A stretch of DNA of 64,000 nucleotides from an uncultured Vampirovibrio sp. (GCA_910584405.1 CAJUAL010000006.1:62001-126000), one strand, 5' to 3'. Shown: positions 49,840 through 58,847, counted from the first letter of the stretch. Translations and numbers: made by a program. Notes: a model not told the origin generated them from the sequence alone.

Positions 49840-49858
49840 TTTGTAAGAAGGTTTAGTT

Positions 49859-50578
49859 ATGAGTATAGAAGTTAGAAATTTAATAAAAAAATTCGATGAC
49901 AGAGTTGTAATAAACGATATATCATTTAAAGTTGATGATGGTGAAGTTTTGGCAATTGTCGGTTTTTCGGGTTCAGGAAAAAGTACTGTTTTAAAACTTA
50001 TTTGCGGGCTTATTCCGTTTGACAGCGGCGAAGTTATAACCTCAGAAGGTGATATTGCAATGGTTTTTCAATATTCAGCATTGTTTGATTCGTTGACGGT
50101 TGCTGATAATATTGCATTTGCGCTAAGAGAAAGAAAAGACTTAAGGAAAAAGTTCACTGAAAGCGAGATAAAAAATATTGTATCTCAAAAGTTGGAACTT
50201 GTAGGGTTACGCGGTATTGAAAATAAATTCCCGTCAGAATTGTCGGGTGGTATGCAAAAAAGGGTAAGTTTTGCCCGTGCAATTGTTACAAAGCCTAATT
50301 CAATTCTTTATGATGAGCCGACAGCAGGTTTAGATCCTATGTCATCTACTTTGATTGAAGATTATATTGTAAGTTTAAAACGAGAAATTAATGCGGCATC
50401 AATTGTTGTAACACACCAGATGTCAACGATTACAAGAACAGCGGACCGTGTTATAATGCTGTATGACGGAAAAATTGTTTTTGAAGGAACCCCGATCAAA
50501 TTACTTAAACAGGAAAATCCTTATACAAAACAGTTTGTAACGGCGTCGCTAGACGGCCCTATGCAGATGCAGGCTTAA
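49859..50578 (+). CDS. mlaF: MlaF-like ABC ATPase
   Basis: A 239-residue ATP-binding subunit. Walker A IVGFSGSGKSTVLKLI, Q-loop MVFQYSALFDSLTV, signature LSGGMQKRVSFARAI, Walker B SILYDEPTAGLDPMSS and switch VTHQMSTITRTADRV. The LSGGMQKR form and the ALFDSLTV loop are typical of Mla/Ttg2A ATPases. It pairs with the adjacent MlaE permease. Confidence 0.92.
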   Translation: MSIEVRNLIKKFDDRVVINDISFKVDDGEVLAIVGFSGSGKSTVLKLICGLIPFDSGEVITSEGDIAMVFQYSALFDSLTVADNIAFALRERKDLRKKFTESEIKNIVSQKLELVGLRGIENKFPSELSGGMQKRVSFARAIVTKPNSILYDEPTAGLDPMSSTLIEDYIVSLKREINAASIVVTHQMSTITRTADRVIMLYDGKIVFEGTPIKLLKQENPYTKQFVTASLDGPMQMQA

Positions 50579-50608
50579 TTAAAAATTAAATGAGGAAGTA
50601 TAAATATT

Positions 50609-51856
50609 ATGAAAATGGAAAAATTATTTAACGAAGATGTAATGGCTTTAGATACATATATAATGGTTAAATTAAAAGAAAAAACCGCGCAGTTATCAGA
50701 AAGTCTTTCAAAGAAAAACAGAGCGCCGATTGCTTTGTCAATGGGGGCTCCGACAGCGAATCCGCCAGAAATTCTTATAGAAAAATTAAAAGAATTTTTA
50801 ACAGAGGATAATATTCACACATATTCTGTAACAAGAGGCGAATCGTATTTCAGACAGGCTGTAGCTCAGAGAATGAAAGATAGATTCGGAGTTGAATTAG
50901 ATGAAAATAAAGAGATTTTTTCACTTTTGGGTTCAAAGGACGGGTTGGCTAATTTAATCAGATTTATTACAACTCCAAGACATGAAGAGTTCGAAAAAGA
51001 TATTATACTTGTCCCGGATCCGGGGTATGCGTCATATGGACAAATGGTTCAATGTTCGGGTGGTAAGGTTTATCCTATCGCTTTGACTAAGGAAAATAAT
51101 TATCAGCCTGACTTAGACAGCGTAATCGAAAATTTAGAATCTGACGGGTATGACAGTTCTAAGGTTAAAGCTGTTATAATTAATTATCCGAATAATCCTT
51201 TAGGGGTATCAGCAACAAGAGAATATGTTCAAAGAGTTATAGATTTTTGTAAAAAACGTGACATTTTACTTATTGCAGATGCGGCTTATTGTGATTTATA
51301 TTTTGATGAGGCGGAAAAACCTTTCAGTGTATTGGAGCTAAAAGGAGCAAAAGATGTTACTGTAGAATTATTCAGTTTGTCAAAACCATACGGAATTACA
51401 GGCTGGCGTTTAGGTTGGATTTGCGGAAATTCTGATGTTATATCAAGGTTTGGTAAAGCAAAATCTACTATTGATAACGGTATATTTAAAGCTTTGCAAA
51501 AGGCTTGTGCGTATGTTATGGTCAGTCCTGAGGGTGAAGATTATATTGCTCAGGGTAATGCAGCTTATCGTCGTAAACAAAGTATTATGGTTAAAGGTTT
51601 AAAAGAACTTGGCTGGCCGATTGATGAATCAACATTACCAAAGACAACATTTTATCTTTGGATGCCGATTCCGAGAAAGTATGATTCTTCATTTAAATTC
51701 TGCGAAGATTTGTTAGAAAAATCAGGTGTTGTCGTGGTTCCCGGAGATGCTTTCGGAGCTTGCGGGCAAGGGTATTTTAGAATATCTTTTGTATGTTCTG
51801 ATGAAAAATTACAGGAAGTGATTGACAGAATGAAAGCTGACGGTTTTAAATACTAG
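50609..51856 (+). CDS. Class I/II pyridoxal-phosphate aminotransferase
   Basis: 415 residues. The fold-type I pattern is complete: YSVTRGESYFRQAVAQRM, LVPDPGYASYGQMV, VIINYPNNPLGVSATREYV, IADAAYCDLYFD, and the PLP lysine in SLSKPYGITGWRLGW. It closes with YFRISFVCSDEKLQEVIDRM. Such proteins include LL-diaminopimelate and N-succinyl-diaminopimelate aminotransferases, a plausible role for lysine and peptidoglycan, but specificity cannot be read from sequence. It ends at a strong terminator. Confidence 0.85.
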   Translation: MKMEKLFNEDVMALDTYIMVKLKEKTAQLSESLSKKNRAPIALSMGAPTANPPEILIEKLKEFLTEDNIHTYSVTRGESYFRQAVAQRMKDRFGVELDENKEIFSLLGSKDGLANLIRFITTPRHEEFEKDIILVPDPGYASYGQMVQCSGGKVYPIALTKENNYQPDLDSVIENLESDGYDSSKVKAVIINYPNNPLGVSATREYVQRVIDFCKKRDILLIADAAYCDLYFDEAEKPFSVLELKGAKDVTVELFSLSKPYGITGWRLGWICGNSDVISRFGKAKSTIDNGIFKALQKACAYVMVSPEGEDYIAQGNAAYRRKQSIMVKGLKELGWPIDESTLPKTTFYLWMPIPRKYDSSFKFCEDLLEKSGVVVVPGDAFGACGQGYFRISFVCSDEKLQEVIDRMKADGFKY

Positions 51857-51863
51857 GAATATT

Positions 51864-51902
51864 AAAAGCGGGCTCAAACCTATGGCTTGAGCCCGCTTTT
51901 TT
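51864..51902. terminator. Bidirectional terminator
   Basis: AAAAGCGGGCTCAA (51864-51877) pairs with TTGAGCCCGCTTTT (51887-51900), with a 9-base loop and a T-run. It lies between convergent aminotransferase and prepilin stops. Confidence 0.9.
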
Positions 51903-51912
51903 ATACTTATTT

Positions 51913-52530
51913 CTAAAAACTGAACGGGTAATCATCTTTAAATTCCCATTGGTCGTTTTGTAAAAGTTTTGTACACCATTCCGGATCAGATTGGCATTTG
52001 GTAATCATTTGAGCTCGAGTTGTTCCTACTGCATTTTGACCTGAACCGTAGGTTCCGAAAAATATTTGATTATTTCCAAAGTGGCCAAGTCTGTTTGCAT
52101 CAGAAAAGCAGAATAAAAACCTTTGTATGTCATATCCTTGCCTGTTCGGACCTCTATCTCCGTTTATATCATAATCTACATCTAAACATGCACCTGTCCA
52201 GAATGTCATCAGTTTGGAGCCGTCTTTATAATAAACCTGCTGATCTTTTATAAATTGATGTCCCATATAAGGATCAATATTTTCCATATACCAATTATAT
52301 CCACTTCCTTGAGCAGGGGTATTCATGTCTCGGAATGACCCTTTATCTAGTTCCATATCAAGAACTGCGTTATTCATTTTACTGTAGAAGTTTTTGAGTT
52401 TTGCGGTGTATTCTTTTTTTACTCTGTTATAATGAAGTGTCGGGATTGTCATAGCTGCAACGACACCGACGATAGTCATTGTGAGTAGAATTTCTGCCAG
52501 AGTAAAACCTGCTTTATTCTTTTTTATCAT
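51913..52530 (-). CDS. Prepilin-like protein
   Basis: 205 residues, the shortest intact member in the window. The leader MIKKNKAG is cleaved before FTLAEILLTMTIVGVVAAM; Glu at mature position 5 is present. DVDYDINGDRGPNRQGYDI (118-135) is the shared signature, then CTKLLQNDQWEFKDDYPF at the end. Like the 33409 member it lacks an HTH partner and has a consensus promoter with the same -10 context. AAGGAAG precedes the ATG. Confidence 0.87.
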   Translation of the reverse strand: MIKKNKAGFTLAEILLTMTIVGVVAAMTIPTLHYNRVKKEYTAKLKNFYSKMNNAVLDMELDKGSFRDMNTPAQGSGYNWYMENIDPYMGHQFIKDQQVYYKDGSKLMTFWTGACLDVDYDINGDRGPNRQGYDIQRFLFCFSDANRLGHFGNNQIFFGTYGSGQNAVGTTRAQMITKCQSDPEWCTKLLQNDQWEFKDDYPFSF

Positions 52531-52559
52531 ATAAATCTTCCTTAATTATCCTCTTTTTT

Positions 52560-52588
52560 ATTATAACATATTTTGGGTATCACCTCAA
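52560..52588 (-). promoter_or_regulatory. Sigma-70 promoter of the 51913 prepilin
   Basis: On the minus strand: TTGAGG (52588-52583), 17-base spacer, TATAAT (52565-52560), followed by AAAAAAG as in the promoter at 34138-34166. Confidence 0.75.
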
Positions 52589-52640
52589 CAATTTTTATGG
52601 TGTATAATTGTTTTGTAAAAATTTTTATGAGGGTTTTATT

Positions 52641-53561
52641 ATGAATATTGCAGATAATATGACACAATTAGTCGGAAATACTCCGATGGTAAAATTAAAT
52701 AAACTGAATACAGGGGTTGCAGAAGTTTATTTAAAATTGGAATATTTCAACCCTGCAAATTCAATAAAAGACCGTGCAGCTTTGCAAATGATAATTGATG
52801 CGGAAAATGACGGCAGAATAAAACCTGATTCTGTAATAATTGAGCCGACAAGCGGAAATACAGGAATAGGTTTAGCAATGGTTTGTGCTATTCGCGGGTA
52901 TAGATTACTTCTTACAATGCCTGAGTCAATGAGTAAGGAGCGCAGAATGTTATTGGCTGCATATGGTGCCGAACTTGTTTTAACTCCCGCAGCAGAAGGT
53001 ATGAACGGAGCGGTTAATAAGGCTTTAGAACTTAGTAAAGAATATCAAAATTCGTTTGTTCCTTCTCAATTTAATAATCCGTCAAACCCTAAGGCTCATG
53101 TTTTAACAACCTCAGAAGAAATTTGGAAAGATACCGACGGTAAAGTTGATATTTTTGTAGCAGGTGTCGGAACAGGCGGGACAGTTTGCGGAATTGCGAA
53201 GAATTTAAAGTTAAAAAATCCTGATATAAAAGCAGTTGCAGTGGAGCCTTATACCTCTCAGGTTCTGGCAGGGAAAAACGCAGGGGCTCATAAAATTCAG
53301 GGAATCGGTGCTAATTTCGTTCCGGGAAATTATGACCCGTCGCTTATTGATGAGATAATTCCTGTCAAAAACGAGGATGCAATTGAAATGACAAAATTGT
53401 TGCCTAAAAACGAAGGAATTTTGTCCGGAATTTCAGGCGGAGCAAATGTTTGGGCGGCTGTAGAGCTTGCAAAACGTCCAGAAAATAAAGGAAAACGGAT
53501 TGTAACCGTTATTCCTGATTGCGGGGACCATTATTTAAGCTGTGGATTATATGGAGATTAA
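52641..53561 (+). CDS. cysK: Cysteine synthase (O-acetylserine sulfhydrylase)
   Basis: PLP enzyme forming cysteine from O-acetylserine and sulfide. 306 residues from MNIADNMTQLVGNTPMVKL. The PLP lysine is in NPANSIKDRAAL, then EPTSGNTGIGLAMV, GVGTGGTVCGIAKNL and GILSGISGGANVWAAVELA. The frame extends 11 codons upstream, but GAGGG precedes the chosen ATG. nadD follows three bases later. Confidence 0.94.
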   Translation: MNIADNMTQLVGNTPMVKLNKLNTGVAEVYLKLEYFNPANSIKDRAALQMIIDAENDGRIKPDSVIIEPTSGNTGIGLAMVCAIRGYRLLLTMPESMSKERRMLLAAYGAELVLTPAAEGMNGAVNKALELSKEYQNSFVPSQFNNPSNPKAHVLTTSEEIWKDTDGKVDIFVAGVGTGGTVCGIAKNLKLKNPDIKAVAVEPYTSQVLAGKNAGAHKIQGIGANFVPGNYDPSLIDEIIPVKNEDAIEMTKLLPKNEGILSGISGGANVWAAVELAKRPENKGKRIVTVIPDCGDHYLSCGLYGD

Positions 53562-53564
53562 TTG

Positions 53565-54155
53565 ATGAAGTTATGCGTATTTCAAGGAACGTTTAATCCT
53601 GTACACAATGCTCATTTAAGGGTTGGTGAGTGGGTTTTGAACACTTATCATCCCGATAAATTGATTTTTATTCCTGCGGCTAATCCTCCGCACAAAAACT
53701 GTAATCCGGAATATGCAAAACATCGTTATAATATGGTAAGTCTTGCTGTTGAAGATAATAAAGGGTTTTCTATATCTGATATTGAATACAAACGGGAGGG
53801 AAAATCTTATACATATCTTACCCTTTGTGAGCTTAAAAAACTTTATAACATAAAAGACAGAATTTTATTTATTATTGGGACTGACGCATTTGAAAAGATT
53901 GAGTCCTGGTATGAATTTGATAAACTAAAAGAGTTGGTGAAATTTATCGTTTTTGTAAGGGAGGACAATTTTATCCCTTCACGTTATGATTATTTAAAAG
54001 AACTCGGTGTTGAGTTTGAATTTCAACCGCTGCCGTTTGAAGATATTTCATCAACCGAATTAAGACGAAAAATCAAAAATAACGAAGATATAAGTTTATA
54101 CGTAAGTAAAAAAGTAGAGGATTATATAAAGGAAAATGGATTATACAAAGATTAG
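53565..54155 (+). CDS. nadD: Nicotinate-nucleotide adenylyltransferase
   Basis: Joins NaMN to ATP in NAD synthesis. 196 residues. The (H/N)xGH-type motif is GTFNPVHNAHLRVGEWV, then IPAANPPHK, IIGTDAFEKIESWY and the ISSTELRRKIKNNEDI signature. Coupled to cysK upstream and overlapping yqeK by 20 bases, a widespread nadD-yqeK pairing. Confidence 0.95.
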   Translation: MKLCVFQGTFNPVHNAHLRVGEWVLNTYHPDKLIFIPAANPPHKNCNPEYAKHRYNMVSLAVEDNKGFSISDIEYKREGKSYTYLTLCELKKLYNIKDRILFIIGTDAFEKIESWYEFDKLKELVKFIVFVREDNFIPSRYDYLKELGVEFEFQPLPFEDISSTELRRKIKNNEDISLYVSKKVEDYIKENGLYKD

Positions 54156-54717
54156 CAGGGAAGCTTTACTGGATTGGCTGAAAAAGAATTTGTGTGAAGA
54201 ACGTTATGAGCATTCATTAGGCACCGCAGAATGTGCTAAAGAATTAGCATTAAGATTTGGTGTTGATCCTGAAAAAGCCTATGTTGCAGGCTTGCTGCAT
54301 GATTGTGCAAAGTGTTTTTCAAATGAGAAATTAATGTCAATAATAGATGAAAATTTGACAATAGAAGATGCTGAAAAATCTAATCCGAAAACTCTTCATG
54401 CTCCTGTTAGTGCGTATGTTGCAAAAACTGATTTTGGAGTGGAGGATGAAGAAATCTTATCCGCAATCAGGTGGCATACTTTAGGTAAATTAGATATGAG
54501 CGATTTTGAAAAGATTATATTTCTTGCAGACAAAATTGAACCGAGAACCCGTGAAAAATGTCATTGTGAACCGATAAAAGCTTGTCTTGAAGGTGAAAAT
54601 GGGCTAAATTCCGCGATGCTTCAATGTTACAGACAGACAATAAAAAGTTTAATCGACAGGGATTTGAAAATTTGTCCTGCAACAGTTGATATTTACAATT
54701 ACCTGCAAGGCTGTTAA
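54136..54717 (+). CDS. yqeK: HD-domain nucleotide hydrolase YqeK (Ap4A hydrolase type)
   Basis: 193 residues. The HD metal site is CEERYEHSLGTAECAKELALRFG...YVAGLLHDCAKCFS, then HAPVSAYVAKTDFGVEDEEILSAIRWHTLG and FLADKIEPRTRE, all typical of YqeK. Family members split diadenosine tetraphosphate symmetrically. Its start lies inside the end of nadD. The normal downstream neighbour rsfS is absent. Confidence 0.9.
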   Translation: MDYTKISREALLDWLKKNLCEERYEHSLGTAECAKELALRFGVDPEKAYVAGLLHDCAKCFSNEKLMSIIDENLTIEDAEKSNPKTLHAPVSAYVAKTDFGVEDEEILSAIRWHTLGKLDMSDFEKIIFLADKIEPRTREKCHCEPIKACLEGENGLNSAMLQCYRQTIKSLIDRDLKICPATVDIYNYLQGC

Positions 54718-54788
54718 CTAACTTAATAAACTGTCATATTTCTTTATTTTTCATGGTACAATTTTCATAAAAATTAGAGAGGGTAAAG

Positions 54789-56717
54789 ATGAAAATACTT
54801 GAGATTAAGAATAACCTGGTAAAACTGGCTTACACCGAATCGGAAGTTCCTGTTCTTGGTCGATTTATTGTTCTTACAACAGATATTAAATCATACGTTG
54901 CTCAGTTTGTGAACTTGAAATCTGATAGCGTAAACAGTTATGCCATAGCAAAGTTATTATTCACCTTTACACCTGACGGAGTTGTCGATAATTATGACGG
55001 TTCAATTCCTGATGTTAATTCTCAAGTGTCATTCTTGCCGTCTTCAGAGTTATTAAATCTTTTACCTGTTGAAAATGCAGTTCAAATGGGAAATCTTTCT
55101 CAGCAAGATGAAATGTTGAATATTGATGTTTCTGTTTTTGAAAGAAACTTTACTGTTTTTGTAGAAAAAGATTCTAATAAAACAACTTTTATTTCAAACT
55201 GTGTAAGACAATTGTTCAGAATGAAAGAAAAATGTGTTATTGCAGATACTTGCAACTTGTTTGAGGATTATCCGAAAATTGAAATTTCAAAAGATTTTAA
55301 GTTACCGTTGAACGCTCAAATGATGGATTATATTTTTGAATATGATTTAGCAGAAGTTGACCCTTCAACAAAAGCTATTATTCAGGATATTTTTTATGAA
55401 GTTCAACAATATATCAAAACTCTTGACGGTCAATTTTTGCCTATAGAAAAGTTTGTAGATGTTGTTGCAGGGCAGTATAAGGCGACTCAAATGCCTGAAC
55501 TTGCATTATTAAAAAACAAACTTTTAAAATATCGTGATGCCGGAATTTTTGCTGATACTAAAGAAGAAATTGATGCAGTAAAGGAAAAACTTGACGCTAA
55601 AAATTGTATAATTATTGATTTAAAAGATATTAATGAAGCGTTACAAAAAGAAGTTTTATCATATGTTCATACAATTTTAGAATCATTTGATAAGTATGTT
55701 TACTTCTTTGTGCCGTTGACTGATGATAACTCTGATAAAAAACTTTTAAATAAACTTATAAATCATAACCATGTGTTTACGACAATTTTAGTAAGCAACC
55801 GTTATAAATATTCAGCGGAATTAAAAGGTCATGCACAAAATATGATGCTTTTTGCACCGTTATCAATAAATAATGATTTCAGTTCTTATAATACATTTTT
55901 ATCAAAACTTAACCCTGATGAATGTATAGTTGAAGGTAAATTGACACAAGGTATTCCGTTTATTATTGATATGGATAATCTTGACGTTGATTTAACAAAA
56001 GATGATGTATTAGGTGAACGGGTTCAGTTTGTACCTCTGGCAGAAGAAGGAAGACTTGTCAGAACAGATGAGTTTGGCACTCAAACTTTTGTAGATGAGG
56101 AAGAACCTGAACAAGTTGAAGAACAAGAACCTGTACAGGTAATCCCGGCATCTGCGGTTGAAGAACCTGAAATTACGGTAGAGGAGCCTGAACCGATTGT
56201 TGTTGAAGAACCTGTTGCTGTTCAAAAGCCTGAAATTATTGAACCTGTAACAAATATTATGGAAGCAGATGAAGATGAATCTTTTGAATCAGAACCGATA
56301 CAAGAGTTTGAAGAATCGGTTGTTTCAGAACCTGAAATAACAGAAGAACCGGAAGAAGAACTTCTTTCTTTTGACGATGATTTAAGTTTTGAAGACGAAT
56401 CTTTAACTGATGAAGATTTGAACTTTATTGAAGAAACTCAGCCAATAATTGAAGAGGATTTTGGTGAGTACGAAGAATCTCCTTATATTGATGAACAGCC
56501 TCCAGTAGTGCCTGTTTATCCGTCAGAAGATGAAGGTTCGCTTGAATCCGCGGGTGAATTTTCTCAAGGCGACAGCGTAACCCACCCGAGATACGGCAGA
56601 GGTGTTATTGAAAAAATTATTAAATACGGAAATAAGACACTTTGCTCAATTTCGTTTGAGAATGTTGGCAGAAGATTGTTAGATCCGACAATTTCAGAAC
56701 TGACAAAACTGGGTTAA
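54789..56717 (+). CDS. Unknown 642-residue protein with PcrA/UvrD-type C-terminal domain
   Basis: The N-terminal 420 residues resemble a HerA-like or FtsK-like ATPase in layout: a small beta domain (ILEIKNNLVKLAYTESEVPVLGRFIVL), then FTVFVEKDSNKTTFISNCVRQLF where a P-loop (GxxGxGKT) would stand but the glycines are lost, and later CIIIDLKDINEALQKEVLSYV resembling a Walker B strand. A long Glu/Pro-rich linker follows (about 430-590). The last 55 residues, QGDSVTHPRYGRGVIEKII..GNKTLCSISFENVGRRLL, match the Tudor-like C-terminal domain of PcrA/UvrD. The relation to HerA is inference. GAGAGGG supports the start. Confidence 0.55.
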   Translation: MKILEIKNNLVKLAYTESEVPVLGRFIVLTTDIKSYVAQFVNLKSDSVNSYAIAKLLFTFTPDGVVDNYDGSIPDVNSQVSFLPSSELLNLLPVENAVQMGNLSQQDEMLNIDVSVFERNFTVFVEKDSNKTTFISNCVRQLFRMKEKCVIADTCNLFEDYPKIEISKDFKLPLNAQMMDYIFEYDLAEVDPSTKAIIQDIFYEVQQYIKTLDGQFLPIEKFVDVVAGQYKATQMPELALLKNKLLKYRDAGIFADTKEEIDAVKEKLDAKNCIIIDLKDINEALQKEVLSYVHTILESFDKYVYFFVPLTDDNSDKKLLNKLINHNHVFTTILVSNRYKYSAELKGHAQNMMLFAPLSINNDFSSYNTFLSKLNPDECIVEGKLTQGIPFIIDMDNLDVDLTKDDVLGERVQFVPLAEEGRLVRTDEFGTQTFVDEEEPEQVEEQEPVQVIPASAVEEPEITVEEPEPIVVEEPVAVQKPEIIEPVTNIMEADEDESFESEPIQEFEESVVSEPEITEEPEEELLSFDDDLSFEDESLTDEDLNFIEETQPIIEEDFGEYEESPYIDEQPPVVPVYPSEDEGSLESAGEFSQGDSVTHPRYGRGVIEKIIKYGNKTLCSISFENVGRRLLDPTISELTKLG

Positions 56718-56732
56718 TGTATTTTTAATTTA

Positions 56733-56863
56733 TGTCACCCTGAACTTGATTCAGGGTCTATCCATGTTGATTTGTCCTGTAATAGTTTCTAATCGAGCCC
56801 TCACCCTAGTCCTCTCCCAGGGGGCGAGGAAAGATATTTACCCCTGTCAAGCACGGAATGACC
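56733..56863. repeat. Nested dispersed-repeat cluster
   Basis: The left part (56733-56766) is TGTCACCCTGAACTTGATT with CAGGGTCTATC, matching the repeat at 8362-8441. The far end (56844-56863, CTGTCAAGCACGGAATGACC) matches the other end of that repeat (GGGTCAAGCCCGGAATGAC). Between them sits a second, unrelated element (56795-56829, CCCTCACCCTAGTCCTCTCC then CAGGGGGCGAGG) that is also found in folC at 31737-31781. It looks like one repeat inserted into another. Confidence 0.7.
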
Positions 56864-56878
56864 CATATAATATAAATA

Positions 56879-57229
56879 TTACCCTCTTAATTTTTCAGCA
56901 CCTTTTAAATAAACGAATTTTGGCTGAAAATTTTCATCACAATTTAGAACGATTAAGACTCTAAGACACATTTTTGGTGCCTCAGGTACGTCAAGTTCGT
57001 GAAAGCACATCATTGCAACATTATCCCAGCCAAGTTCAAGCCGCGGAAATCTTGCAGGAAACGCTGCGTTTAAGTCTTTTGTTGTGGTAAATATCGCGTG
57101 CGAAATATTTTCAGGTTTAATGTTATTTTCTTCAATCATTTTAGAAAGAAGTTCTAACGTTGCTGATTTTAAAGCTTTTTCGGAATTTTCTTCAACTGTT
57201 ATTGCGCCTCTGATACCTTTTGTCATCAT
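56879..57229 (-). CDS. aroH: Chorismate mutase, AroH type
   Basis: Monofunctional chorismate-to-prephenate mutase (phenylalanine and tyrosine synthesis). 116 residues. RGAITVEENSEKALKSATLELLSKMIEENNI, then ISHAIFTTTKDLNAAFPARFPRLELGWDNVAMMCFHELDVP, with the conserved active-site Arg/Glu/Cys region of the AroH trimer family, and CLRVLIVLN at the end. ATGATG at the start leaves the choice of first or second codon open. Located 16 bases downstream of fmt. Confidence 0.9.
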   Translation of the reverse strand: MMTKGIRGAITVEENSEKALKSATLELLSKMIEENNIKPENISHAIFTTTKDLNAAFPARFPRLELGWDNVAMMCFHELDVPEAPKMCLRVLIVLNCDENFQPKFVYLKGAEKLRG

Positions 57230-57245
57230 TATAAAATTTACCCCT

Positions 57246-58157
57246 TTACCCCCTGACGCCGTTGAACCAATCTCTTGCGTTCATTTCGCCTTTGCCTTCG
57301 GGTTTTACTTTTAATACTCTTAAAACACCTTCACCGCAGCCTATATCTATTCCTTCTTTGGATGTTACTGCGATTTCGCCAGCTGTAAGTTTGCCTTCAA
57401 TTGGTTTTGTTTCGATAACTTTAATCAGTTTGTCGTTATGATAAAAATATGCGCTCGGGCATCTGCAAACCCCTCTTACAAGGTTGTGTATCCGGGTGTT
57501 TGTTTTTGACCAGTCAATTTGACATTCTTCTTTTGTAAGTTTGTTTGCCATACAAAGCCCGTCTTCACACTGTTTTGCCGGAGTTAAAGTCTTATTTTTC
57601 AGTCCGATAAGTGTATCTTCAATCATTTGTGGAGATTTTTCGGCTATTTCTTCCCAGAGTTCTTCACAGTTCATTGTATCAGATATCGGGATAACAAGTT
57701 TTTGGCAAATATCACCGCAATCCAAACCAAGTTCTGTTATCATTGTGCAGATTCCTGTTTCCTTGTCGCCGTTTATAATAGCGCGCTGAATAGGGTTTGC
57801 GCCTCTGTATTTTGGCAATAATGATGCGTGAAGATTGATTGTTTCATATTTTGGAATATCAAGAACTTCTTGTGATAAAATTTGTCCGAAGGCAAAAGTT
57901 ACAAAAAAGTCAGGTTCAAATTTTTTTAGTTCTTCCTGAATTTCAGGTTCTTTTCTTATGGATTTTGGCTGAAATACGGGAATGTTATGTTCTAATGCGA
58001 ACTTTTTTATCGGAGAAGCTTGCAGTTTATGCCCTCTGCCTGCGGGTTTATCTGGCTGGGTTACAACGGCGCAGACTTCTATTTTATCCGAATTATATAA
58101 GTATTCCAGTGATTTTAATCCGATATCGGGTGTTCCGAAAAATATTGTTTTAATCAT
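57246..58157 (-). CDS. fmt: Methionyl-tRNA formyltransferase
   Basis: Formylates initiator Met-tRNA. 303 residues. IIFFGTPDIGLKSLEYL opens the fold, then TQPDKPAGRGHKLQASPIKKFA, the SLLP site in NLHASLLPKYRGANPIQRAIINGD (with the catalytic Asn-His), and TMITELGLDCGDICQK. A C-terminal OB-like domain reads NTRIHNLVRGVCRCPSAY. Its ATG lies within the last codons of def (8-base overlap). Confidence 0.96.
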   Translation of the reverse strand: MIKTIFFGTPDIGLKSLEYLYNSDKIEVCAVVTQPDKPAGRGHKLQASPIKKFALEHNIPVFQPKSIRKEPEIQEELKKFEPDFFVTFAFGQILSQEVLDIPKYETINLHASLLPKYRGANPIQRAIINGDKETGICTMITELGLDCGDICQKLVIPISDTMNCEELWEEIAEKSPQMIEDTLIGLKNKTLTPAKQCEDGLCMANKLTKEECQIDWSKTNTRIHNLVRGVCRCPSAYFYHNDKLIKVIETKPIEGKLTAGEIAVTSKEGIDIGCGEGVLRVLKVKPEGKGEMNARDWFNGVRG

Positions 58158-58716
58158 TCTTTGCTAATTCTTCCTCTAATTCTTTTTCATCTATCAGTCT
58201 TTCCGGGTCAATCGGCGGAAGATTATATTTTTTTAGCGCAGCTTCTGCATCAAATCTGTTTATGCAGTGGTCTATGAATAAAATTCCGTCTAAGTGATCA
58301 TTTTCATGCTGGATAGCACGAGCAAGAAGTGTTCCGTCTTTGGCTTCCATAACAAACGTTTTTCCGTGTTCGTTAATTGCTTTTACCATAACATTTTTGT
58401 ATCTTTTTACGTCTGTGTAAGCTTCAGGAAAACTCAAACAGCCTTCATTACTTTTAACAGCTCCGCTTTTTTTTATGATTTTAGGGTTGATAAATACAAT
58501 CGGGTTTAGCGGTTCATTGCCTGTTGCAACATCTATTACAAAAACTCTTACATTTTCGCCTATTTGAGGTGCTGCAAGTCCTACCCCGTTTTGTGCGTAC
58601 ATTGTGTCCAGTAAATCTCTTACCAAATCAGTTATTTTTTTTGAAACTTTATGAACTTCTTTAGACGGTTGTCTTAAAGATGGTTCTCCGTAGTGTAATA
58701 CTTTTCTTATTGCCAT
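58150..58716 (-). CDS. def: Peptide deformylase
   Basis: Removes the N-formyl group from new proteins. 188 residues. All three motifs are present: GVGLAAPQIG, EGCLSFP and QHENDHLDG (HExDH metal site). The C-terminal extension (AEAALKKYNLPPIDPERLIDEKELEEEL) is acidic. First gene of def-fmt-aroH. AAGGTTAATT lies just upstream of the ATG. Confidence 0.96.
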   Translation of the reverse strand: MAIRKVLHYGEPSLRQPSKEVHKVSKKITDLVRDLLDTMYAQNGVGLAAPQIGENVRVFVIDVATGNEPLNPIVFINPKIIKKSGAVKSNEGCLSFPEAYTDVKRYKNVMVKAINEHGKTFVMEAKDGTLLARAIQHENDHLDGILFIDHCINRFDAEAALKKYNLPPIDPERLIDEKELEEELAKND

Positions 58717-58789
58717 AATTAACCTTCCTAACTGTGTTTTTATGTACAGTTTACTATAAAATTGTGTATTTTTAAAGTCGTTTTATCGG

Positions 58790-58818
58790 TTGAGTTTTAC
58801 TGAAAAATTTGTTATACT
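58790..58818 (+). promoter_or_regulatory. Consensus promoter of the TPR secreted-protein gene
   Basis: TTGAGT (58790-58795), 17-base spacer, TATACT (58813-58818), 30 bases before the start codon. Confidence 0.65.
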
Positions 58819-58847
58819 ATATATGTTTTATATAAATGGAGTTTATG

